Assembly: GCA_035548675.1 (NCBI GenBank)
Contig: DASZSJ010000131.1
Location: forward strand, 1-13,057
Length of the DNA stretch: 13,057 nt
Origin: VRUE01 sp035548675
GTDB taxonomy: Bacteria > Actinomycetota > Thermoleophilia > Solirubrobacterales > 70-9
Direction of reading: 5' to 3'
Made by a program: the position numbers and the translations under genes. Numbering within the stretch: position 1 is the stretch's first letter; the number at the start of each line of letters is the position of its first letter. The notes beneath the pieces were generated by a model. That model saw only the letters and a program-made list of their open reading frames with translations. It searched no databases and was not told where the DNA came from. Positions 7,072 through 13,057 of the stretch are shown piece after piece.

Positions 7072-8499
7072 GAGCCGCCGGGCGAGGCTGGTAAGCAGGC
7101 GCACGCCGAAGCCGCTGGCGTCGTTGCCGGTGTAGGGGCGGCCGACGTCCCAGGCGGTGCCGGCGATGTCGAGGTGGGCCCAGGGGGTGTCGCCGACGAA
7201 TTCCTCGAGGAAGCCGGCGGCGGAGATCGTGCCCGCCTTGCGCTTGGAGGCCGCGTTGGTCAGGTCGGCGAAGGTGCCCTTCATCAGCGCCTTGTACTCA
7301 GCGTGGAGGGGGAGGCGCCAGACCAGCTCGCCGGTCCTCTCGCCGACGCCTTCGAGCTCGCCGACCAGGTCGTCGTCGTTGCCGATCACCGCGGCGTAGG
7401 TGGAGCCGAGCGCGATCATCACCGCCCCGGTCAGCGTCGCGATGTCGACCACGCGGTCCGCCCCCTGCTCGATCGCGTAGGCGAGCGCGTCGGCGAGGAT
7501 CAGGCGCCCCTCGGCGTCGGTGTTATTGACCTCGACCGTCTTGCCGTTGTACTGGGTGATGATGTCCCCCGGCTTGATCGCCGTGCCGGAGGGCATGTTC
7601 TCGGTCGAGGGAATAACCGCGATCAGGTTGATCTTCAGCTCCAGCTCGGCAATCGCCCGCACCGCGGCGAGCACGGCGGCGGCCCCCGACATGTCCATCT
7701 TCATCTCGTGCATGCCGCCCGGCGTCTTCAGCGAGATGCCGCCGGTGTCGAAGGTGACGCCCTTGCCGACCAGGCCGAGCCTCTCGCCATCGCCGCCGTT
7801 CTCGTAGCGCAGCACGATCAGCTTCGGCTCCTCGGCGCTGCCCTGGCTGACCGCGACCAGGCCGCCCATCTTCATCGCGGCGATCTCCTCGCGCCCCAGC
7901 ACGTCGACCTTGACGATCGGGTGGGCGGAGGCGATCTCGCGGGCGCGGCGGCCCAGGTAGGAGGGGGTCGCGACGTTCGACGGCAGGCTCTGCAGGTCGC
8001 GGGCGAAGTTCTGCGCTTCGGCGCAGACGCGGGCAACCTCGGCGCCGCCCTCGGGGACCACGTATCCCAGCAGCGTCAGCGAGTCGAGCGACGGCGGCTC
8101 AGGGTCATCCGGGTCGGCGCCCTTGAACTCGCCGAAGCTATACGCACCGAGGATCGTGCCGGTGACGATGCCCTCGGACAGTTCTTCTCCCTCGTCTTCC
8201 AGCGGCAGCTCCCAGGCGAGAGAGCGCGCGCCCAGCTTTGCGGCCTCTTTGGCGACCAGGGCAGCGACGATGCGCATCCGCTCGGGGTCACGCTCCTCCT
8301 GCTTTCCCAGGCCGGCAACCAGCAGACGGGACGGCTGCTCGGGATGGACCATCGTCAGCTTCTTGAAGCCGCCCTTGGCGTCGGCGGCGCCACGCGCCGA
8401 AGCGAGCTCGCCCGGCAGCTCCTCGCCCTCGTAGAGACCGATCGCGACCAGGTCCGCGTCGACGGCGGCGATCTCGCTCTGGCTGACGGCGACCTTCAT
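7057..8499 (-). CDS. pepA: Leucyl aminopeptidase, M17 family (PepA)
   Basis: Cytosolic two-metal aminopeptidase that removes N-terminal residues from peptides; family members are hexameric. 480 aa, normal length. The N-terminal macrodomain-like part (1-160) precedes the catalytic domain. All metal and catalytic residues of E. coli PepA are present at a constant offset of 24: Lys246, Asp251, Lys258, Asp269, Asp328, Glu330 and Arg332. They lie in VGKGVTFDTGGISLK, KMDMSGAA and the signature NTDAEGRL. The start is ATG 8499; there is no good ribosome-binding site, but TAGACT ends nine bases upstream, so a transcript with almost no leader is likely. It stands alone, divergent from the thiolase gene and convergent with the thioesterase gene, and has no clear functional link to the acyl-CoA genes. 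E. coli PepA also binds DNA, but nothing here tests that. Confidence 0.97.
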   Translation of the reverse strand: MKVAVSQSEIAAVDADLVAIGLYEGEELPGELASARGAADAKGGFKKLTMVHPEQPSRLLVAGLGKQEERDPERMRIVAALVAKEAAKLGARSLAWELPLEDEGEELSEGIVTGTILGAYSFGEFKGADPDDPEPPSLDSLTLLGYVVPEGGAEVARVCAEAQNFARDLQSLPSNVATPSYLGRRAREIASAHPIVKVDVLGREEIAAMKMGGLVAVSQGSAEEPKLIVLRYENGGDGERLGLVGKGVTFDTGGISLKTPGGMHEMKMDMSGAAAVLAAVRAIAELELKINLIAVIPSTENMPSGTAIKPGDIITQYNGKTVEVNNTDAEGRLILADALAYAIEQGADRVVDIATLTGAVMIALGSTYAAVIGNDDDLVGELEGVGERTGELVWRLPLHAEYKALMKGTFADLTNAASKRKAGTISAAGFLEEFVGDTPWAHLDIAGTAWDVGRPYTGNDASGFGVRLLTSLARRLASSR

Positions 8500-8508
8500 C
8501 GAGCGCCG

Positions 8509-8514
8509 AGTCTA
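8509..8514 (-). promoter_or_regulatory. Candidate -10 box of pepA
   Basis: TAGACT on the minus strand, nine bases before ATG 8499. It is identical to the boxes before the mutase large subunit and etfB genes. No -35 is evident. Confidence 0.45.
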
Positions 8515-8550
8515 TGACCTCGCTCACGGCGGGTGGTCGGTGGCGCCCGC

Positions 8551-8556
8551 TATCGT
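8551..8556 (+). promoter_or_regulatory. Weak -10 candidate for the thiolase gene
   Basis: TATCGT fits TAnnnT and would give a leader of about 67 bases carrying a GGGCC-ACGA-GGCCC stem (8571-8584) and the AAAGG ribosome-binding site six bases before ATG 8630. No -35 is seen; a second option is the AT-rich stretch at 8561-8570. Confidence 0.25.
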
Positions 8557-8629
8557 CCCCAATACATACTGGGCCACGAGGCCCTGATCGAGCCGAGACC
8601 CGGCACAAATACTCAGAGAAAGGTCCCCA

Positions 8630-9811
8630 ATGCCCAGCACAGTGATCCTCAGCAGCGCCCGCACGCCCTTCGGCAAGATGGGCGGCACGCTCTCCTCGCT
8701 CGACGCCACCGACCTCGGCGGCCACGCGATCTCCGCCGCGCTGGAGCGTTCCGGCGTCGACCCCGAGCAGGTCCAGCAGGTCGTCTTCGGCCAGGTCCTG
8801 CAGGCCGGCCAGGGGCAGATCCCCTCGCGCCAGGCCCAGATCAAGGGCGGCATCCCCAAGCAGGTGCCCTCGGAGACGATCAACAAGGTCTGCGCCTCCG
8901 GCATGCGCTCGCTCGGCATCGCCGACATGGCGATCCGCGCCGGCGATACCGACGTCGCCGTCACCGGCGGCATGGAGTCGATGAGCCAGGCTCCGCACCT
9001 GCTGCCGGGCGCCCGCTTCGGCTACCGCATGGGCCACGTCGAGACGATCGACGCGATGGTCCACGACGGCCTCACCAACCCCTTCACCGAAAAGCAGATG
9101 ATCAACGAGGCGAGCGAGGTCTCCAACGAGCTGGAGATCACCCGCGCCGACATGGACCGCTTCGCCGAGCGCTCGCACCGGCTCGCCGCCGAGGCGACCG
9201 ACGCCGGCCGCCTCGCCGACGAGATCGCCGGCGTCACGGTCAAGTCGCGCAAGGGGGAGAACACGATCGAGTCCGACGAGGCGATCCGCCCCGAGACCAC
9301 GGTCGAGACGCTCGCCGGCCTGCGCGCGATCGGCGGCGAGGACGCCACCCACACCGCCGGCAACGCCCCCGGCGTCAACGACGGCGCCGGCGCGCTCGTC
9401 GTCGCCTCCGAGGAGTGGGCCGAAAAGGAGGGCCGCACGCCGCTGGCCCGCGTCCTCTCCTACGGCACCGTCGCCGACGACTTCGCCTACCTGGCGAAAA
9501 CTCCGGCCAACGCCGCCAAGCAGGCGCTGGAGAAGATCGGCAAGGCGCCGGAGGACGTCGACCTCTGGGAGATCAACGAGGCCTTCGCCTCGGTCGCCCT
9601 CAACTCGATGCGCATGCTCGGCGTCGAGGAGGAGAACGTCAACGTCAACGGCGGCGCGATCGCGCTCGGCCACCCGATCGGCGCCTCCGGCGCTCGCATC
9701 GTCGGCTCGCTCGTGCACGAGCTGAAGCGGCGCGGCGGCGGCATCGGCGTCGCCGCGATCTGCTCGGGCGGCGGCCAGGGCGACGCGGTCGTGATCGAGG
9801 TCGACGGCTAG
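8630..9811 (+). CDS. Acetyl-CoA C-acetyltransferase (thiolase)
   Basis: Thiolase II-type enzyme joining two acetyl-CoA to acetoacetyl-CoA, or cleaving 3-ketoacyl-CoA in beta-oxidation. 393 aa, typical of the biosynthetic/AtoB group. The catalytic residues are all present: nucleophile Cys88 in NKVCASGMRS, Asn316-Glu317 in WEINEAFA, His348 in IALGHPIGASG and Cys378 in AAICSGGGQGD. The CoA-binding loop reads TAGNAPGVNDGAGA, with Pro247 where the Zoogloea enzyme has Ser247; from memory, Pro is seen in other actinobacterial thiolases, so this is unlikely to be a defect. The ATG has AAAGG six bases upstream. The HAD phosphatase gene follows seven bases after the stop, probably co-transcribed. Whether it works in the degradative or synthetic direction cannot be decided here. 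The neighbouring acyl-CoA dehydrogenase, mutase and ETF genes favour degradation. Confidence 0.96.
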   Translation: MPSTVILSSARTPFGKMGGTLSSLDATDLGGHAISAALERSGVDPEQVQQVVFGQVLQAGQGQIPSRQAQIKGGIPKQVPSETINKVCASGMRSLGIADMAIRAGDTDVAVTGGMESMSQAPHLLPGARFGYRMGHVETIDAMVHDGLTNPFTEKQMINEASEVSNELEITRADMDRFAERSHRLAAEATDAGRLADEIAGVTVKSRKGENTIESDEAIRPETTVETLAGLRAIGGEDATHTAGNAPGVNDGAGALVVASEEWAEKEGRTPLARVLSYGTVADDFAYLAKTPANAAKQALEKIGKAPEDVDLWEINEAFASVALNSMRMLGVEEENVNVNGGAIALGHPIGASGARIVGSLVHELKRRGGGIGVAAICSGGGQGDAVVIEVDG

Positions 9812-9818
9812 GAGCACG

Positions 9819-10607
9819 GTGAGCCGCGCCGCGGCCTTCTTCGACCTGGACAAGACCCTGATGGCCGGCTCATCGGGGATGCAGTTCGCCCGTGTCGCCA
9901 CGCGCCACAAGCTCGTCAGCCGCCGGCAACTGGCGAGCTGGGGGTTCGAGCACCTGCGCTACCGCCTGCGCGGCACCACCGACGAGCGCACGCGCGAGGT
10001 GCTGCGGGTCGCCCGCGAGCTGATCGCGGGCGTGCCCGCCCGCACGCTGGAACGGATGAACCCCGAGGTGATGGCGGCGATCCTGCCGCGGGTCTACCCG
10101 CAGATGCTCGACGAGGTCTACGCCCATCAGGACGCCGGCCGGCCGACCTTCATCGTCAGCGCCGCCGGCAGCGGTGTGGTCGAGCCGCTGGCCGCCGTGC
10201 TGGGGATGGACGGTGGTGTCGGCACCCGCTACGAAGTGGGGGAGGACGGCGCCCTCACCGGTCGCTTCGACGGCCCCTTCGTCTACGGCGAGGGCAAGGT
10301 CGAGGCGATGCAGGCCTACGCCGAGCAGCACGACATCGACCTCGCCGCCTCCTATGCCTACTCCGACTCGGCCTCCGACCTGCCGATGCTGCGCGCCGTC
10401 GGCCACCCGGTCGTGGTCAACCCCGATCCCCCACTGCTCGAGATCGCCCGCGAGGAGGGCTGGCAGGTACTGCGCTTCGAGCGCCTCGGCCGCCGCCTCG
10501 TCGCCGTCGTCGTGACGGCGCTGGCCACAGTCGCCGGCTTTGGCGCCTCGCGCATCGCCGCCGCCCGCCGCAAGCCGCCGCCGCGCCGCTTTCCGCCTCG
10601 ACGCTGA
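9819..10607 (+). CDS. HAD-IB family phosphatase with C-terminal membrane anchor
   Basis: Haloacid dehalogenase-superfamily hydrolase of the SerB-like IB group, 262 aa. All four motifs are present: I FFDLDKTL (nucleophile Asp9, acid Asp11), II FIVSA (Ser114), III Lys160 in GEGKVEAM, and IV YSDSASDLPM (Asp183, Asp187). The insertion after motif I is an alpha-helical cap. Residues 227-246 are hydrophobic and followed by a strongly basic Pro/Arg tail (RRKPPPRRFPPRR), so the enzyme is probably tethered to the inner face of the membrane. GTG 9819 has TAGGAG about four bases upstream, overlapping the thiolase stop. The substrate is unknown: related proteins are annotated as phosphoserine phosphatases, but the membrane tail makes a lipid or headgroup phosphate equally possible. 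It ends directly before a perfect 19-bp hairpin. Confidence 0.9.
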   Translation: MSRAAAFFDLDKTLMAGSSGMQFARVATRHKLVSRRQLASWGFEHLRYRLRGTTDERTREVLRVARELIAGVPARTLERMNPEVMAAILPRVYPQMLDEVYAHQDAGRPTFIVSAAGSGVVEPLAAVLGMDGGVGTRYEVGEDGALTGRFDGPFVYGEGKVEAMQAYAEQHDIDLAASYAYSDSASDLPMLRAVGHPVVVNPDPPLLEIAREEGWQVLRFERLGRRLVAVVVTALATVAGFGASRIAAARRKPPPRRFPPRR

Positions 10608-10608
10608 G

Positions 10609-10653
10609 GCATTGGCGACTTATCCGTCTATCTCACGGATAAGTCGCCAATGC
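10609..10653 (+). terminator. Perfect 19-bp stem-loop between the HAD phosphatase and mutase genes
   Basis: GCATTGGCGACTTATCCGT (10609-10627) and its exact complement ACGGATAAGTCGCCAATGC (10635-10653) enclose the loop CTATCTC. The stem starts one base after the HAD stop codon and ends 18 bases before the mutase -10 candidate. No U-tract follows. Probable factor-independent or pausing terminator for the thiolase-HAD unit. Confidence 0.75.
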
Positions 10654-10671
10654 GCCCTCGTCCGCCGCGCC

Positions 10672-10677
10672 TAGACT
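10672..10677 (+). promoter_or_regulatory. -10 box of a leaderless mutase transcript
   Basis: TAGACT, then six bases (GTGCGA), then ATG 10684. Bacterial transcripts usually begin about seven bases after the -10, which puts +1 on the A of this ATG. There is no Shine-Dalgarno. This favours ATG 10684 over the in-frame GTG at 10678. Confidence 0.6.
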
Positions 10678-10683
10678 GTGCGA

Positions 10684-12306
<1,623 letters not shown>

Positions 12307-12329
12307 CCGCCGACCCGGGGCCGACGGGA

Positions 12330-12386
12330 GGGGGTCGACGGGCCTCAAATGTGTCGCTATGTCACGTTTGAGGCCCGTCGGCCCCC
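12330..12386 (+). terminator. 20-bp stem-loop between the mutase subunit genes; contains dispersed element copy B
   Basis: GGGGGTCGACGGGCCTCAAA (12330-12349) pairs with TTTGAGGCCCGTCGGCCCCC (12367-12386) at 19 of 20 positions, the exception being a G-U wobble; the loop is 17 bases. It starts 23 bases after the large-subunit stop and ends nine bases before a -10 candidate for the small subunit, so it probably separates two transcripts or tunes their ratio. Confidence 0.7.
12333..12382 (+). repeat. Dispersed palindromic element, copy B
   Basis: Matches the reverse complement of 2771-2820 at 40 of 50 positions without gaps. The arms and the core GTGTCGCTATGTCAC (one difference) are conserved, while the flanks of the core have changed. 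A conserved loop between conserved arms suggests a binding site or a mobile palindromic repeat. Confidence 0.7.
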
Positions 12387-12395
12387 TGTCGGCGC

Positions 12396-12401
12396 TAAGC
12401 T
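12396..12401 (+). promoter_or_regulatory. Candidate -10 box for the mutase small-subunit gene
   Basis: TAAGCT ends 11 bases before ATG 12413, predicting a leader of about five bases. No Shine-Dalgarno is present, which agrees with leaderless-style initiation. Confidence 0.35.
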
Positions 12402-12412
12402 CCCGGGCCGCG

Positions 12413-12832
12413 ATGGAGGCAGCAACCGCCCGCAAGATCCGCGTCGTCGTCGCCAAGCCCGGCCTGGACGGGCACGACCGCGGGGCCAAGATCATCGCCC
12501 GCGCCCTGCGCGACGCCGGCATGGAGGTGATCTACACCGGCCTGCACCAGACGCCGGAGCAGATCGCCGAGACGGTGATCCAGGAGGACGCCGACGCGGT
12601 CGGCCTCTCGATCCTCTCCGGCGCCCACATGACGCTGGTGCCGAAGGTGGTCGCGCTGCTGAAGGAGCAGGGTGTAGACGACGTCCTGGTCACGGTCGGC
12701 GGCACGATCCCGGCCGAGGACATCCCGGAGCTGAAGAAGCTCGGCGTTTCCGAGGTCTTCACTCCCGGGGCGGGAACCGACGACATCGTCGAGTTCATCC
12801 GCGACAACGCTGCCGAGCGCGACGACGTCTGA
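12413..12832 (+). CDS. icmB: B12-binding small subunit of the acyl-CoA mutase
   Basis: Free-standing cobalamin-binding Rossmann domain, 139 aa, close to the 136 aa I recall for Streptomyces IcmB. The base-off/His-on motif is complete: Asp19-x-His21-xx-Gly24 in GLDGHDRGAK (His21 is the lower cobalt ligand), Ser66-x-Leu68 in GLSILSG, and Gly96-Gly97 in TVGGTIP. It pairs with the upstream large subunit to form the holoenzyme. ATG 12413 is chosen: it gives the expected short N-terminus MEAATARKIRVVVAKPG. A longer reading from 12359 would begin inside the hairpin and add 18 residues with no family counterpart. Separate B12 subunits occur in isobutyryl- and 2-hydroxyisobutyryl-CoA mutases and in archaeal methylmalonyl-CoA mutases, so architecture alone does not set the substrate. 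Confidence 0.95.
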   Translation: MEAATARKIRVVVAKPGLDGHDRGAKIIARALRDAGMEVIYTGLHQTPEQIAETVIQEDADAVGLSILSGAHMTLVPKVVALLKEQGVDDVLVTVGGTIPAEDIPELKKLGVSEVFTPGAGTDDIVEFIRDNAAERDDV

Positions 12833-12840
12833 GCGTTCGA

Positions 12841-12876
12841 GTGCGCCTTTCCCCGGATGCGGGGGCAAAGGCGCAC
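12841..12876 (+). terminator. Stem-loop terminator after the mutase small-subunit gene
   Basis: GTGCGCCTTT (12841-12850) and AAAGGCGCAC (12867-12876) pair perfectly. Inside, CCCCG (12851-12855) and CGGGG (12860-12864) extend the stem past a two-base bulge to a four-base loop. It begins eight bases after the stop codon. No U-tract. Confidence 0.7.
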
Positions 12877-12919
12877 CGGAACGGCATCGCCGCTAACCTC
12901 CCGCCGCGCCATCTATAGA

Positions 12920-12925
12920 TAGACT
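12920..12925 (+). promoter_or_regulatory. -10 box of etfB
   Basis: TAGACT, the same hexamer as before the mutase and pepA genes. It predicts a start near 12932, inside the palindrome at 12928-12943, and a leader of about 45 bases. The perfect palindrome ATCTATAGAT (12911-12920) lies immediately upstream. Confidence 0.5.
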
Positions 12926-12927
12926 GA

Positions 12928-12943
12928 TTGACTGGTCAGTCAA
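12928..12943. promoter_or_regulatory. Operator-like palindrome over the etfB transcription start
   Basis: TTGACTG-GT-CAGTCAA: seven-base perfect arms around two bases, placed just after the -10 candidate where a repressor would block initiation. Size and symmetry resemble TetR-family operators, which often control fatty-acid oxidation and ETF genes. The regulator is not in the window. Confidence 0.6.
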
Positions 12944-12976
12944 CCAGCTTGAGAACCCTTCCAAGGAGGCTTCAAC

Positions 12977-13057
12977 TTGAAGATCTGCGTCCTGGTCAAG
13001 GAGGTGCCGGACGCCGCCGTTCAGAAGCGCATCGATCCGAACACGATGCGCCTGGAC
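12977..13057 (+). CDS. etfB: Electron transfer flavoprotein beta subunit, 3'-truncated by the window edge
   Basis: First 27 codons of the ETF beta subunit, which with the alpha subunit carries electrons from acyl-CoA dehydrogenases to the quinone pool through ETF-quinone oxidoreductase. The visible N-terminus MKICVLVKEVPDAAVQKRID is a clear family match; the rest, and presumably etfA, lie beyond the right edge. The start is TTG 12977 with an excellent ribosome-binding site (AAGGAGG at 12963-12969, seven bases away), the best in the window. It has its own promoter and an operator-like palindrome, so it is probably regulated separately from the mutase genes. It supplies the electron acceptor needed by the acyl-CoA dehydrogenase at 2862-4007. 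Confidence 0.88.
   Translation, partial: MKICVLVKEVPDAAVQKRIDPNTMRLD

Noticed and set aside
6381..7094. Arg/Gly-rich 237-codon plus-strand frame overlapping the thioesterase
   Set aside because: Frame-shifted reading of the thioesterase gene, low complexity and no motif.
7174..8517. 447-codon plus-strand open frame opposite pepA
   Set aside because: Antisense to a complete M17 peptidase; composition is that of a GC-rich shadow frame.
8288..9910. 540-codon minus-strand open frame across pepA 5' end and the thiolase gene
   Set aside because: It is antisense to a thiolase with all catalytic residues, runs through the divergent promoter region, and has no recognisable domain.
12359..12412. Longer N-terminus for the mutase small subunit
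   Set aside because: The added 18 residues come from the right half of a stem-loop and have no counterpart in the family; ATG 12413 gives the expected start.
12928..12951. TTGACT at 12928 as a -35 element for etfB
   Set aside because: Nothing resembling a -10 lies 16-18 bases downstream, whereas TAGACT just upstream and the palindrome explain the sequence better.

Overview
The window is very GC-rich with near-uniform G/C third codon positions. Its gene types (DipZ-type thioredoxin, HxlR regulator, split B12-dependent acyl-CoA mutase, ETF) and its promoters with TAnnnT -10 boxes and almost no 5' leader point to an actinobacterium. The style fits Thermoleophilia/Solirubrobacterales, but that lineage is an inference from sequence character; there is no rRNA or marker gene here. 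I see no tRNA, rRNA, IS element, phage gene or CRISPR array.

Layout. 1-2718 (+): the 3' part of a membrane-tethered thioredoxin-like protein, then a compact two-component system (OmpR-type regulator and a two-TM histidine kinase). 2719-2861: a convergent intergenic region packed with palindromes. 2862-6088 (-): acyl-CoA dehydrogenase, aldehyde dehydrogenase and an HxlR regulator, transcribed from hxlR towards the dehydrogenase. 6089-6256: a divergent control region with two 15-bp operator-like boxes around overlapping promoters. 6257-6981 (+): a small basic ORF coupled to a PaaI-type acyl-CoA thioesterase. 7057-8499 (-): leucyl aminopeptidase (pepA). 8630-10607 (+): acetyl-CoA acetyltransferase-type thiolase and a HAD-IB phosphatase. 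10684-12832 (+): large and small (B12-binding) subunits of an acyl-CoA mutase. 12977-end (+): start of etfB.

Theme. Acyl-CoA dehydrogenase, its electron acceptor ETF, thiolase, thioesterase, aldehyde dehydrogenase and a carbon-skeleton mutase make this a short/branched-chain acyl-CoA metabolism neighbourhood. The mutase has Phe70 and Gln188 where methylmalonyl-CoA mutases have Tyr and Arg. This is the published signature of isobutyryl-CoA mutase, so the pair probably interconverts isobutyryl-CoA and n-butyryl-CoA, joining valine breakdown to butyryl-CoA oxidation.

Non-coding architecture. This is the most unusual part. Almost every gene ends in a stem-loop starting within a few bases of the stop codon and lacking a U-tract; two are perfect 19-bp stems. 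In all five same-strand gene pairs that carry such a hairpin, a TAnnnT -10 candidate lies downstream of it and the next gene often starts six bases later, implying leaderless mRNAs and gene-by-gene insulation. A 50-bp palindromic element with a conserved core occurs twice, in opposite orientation, 9.5 kb apart.
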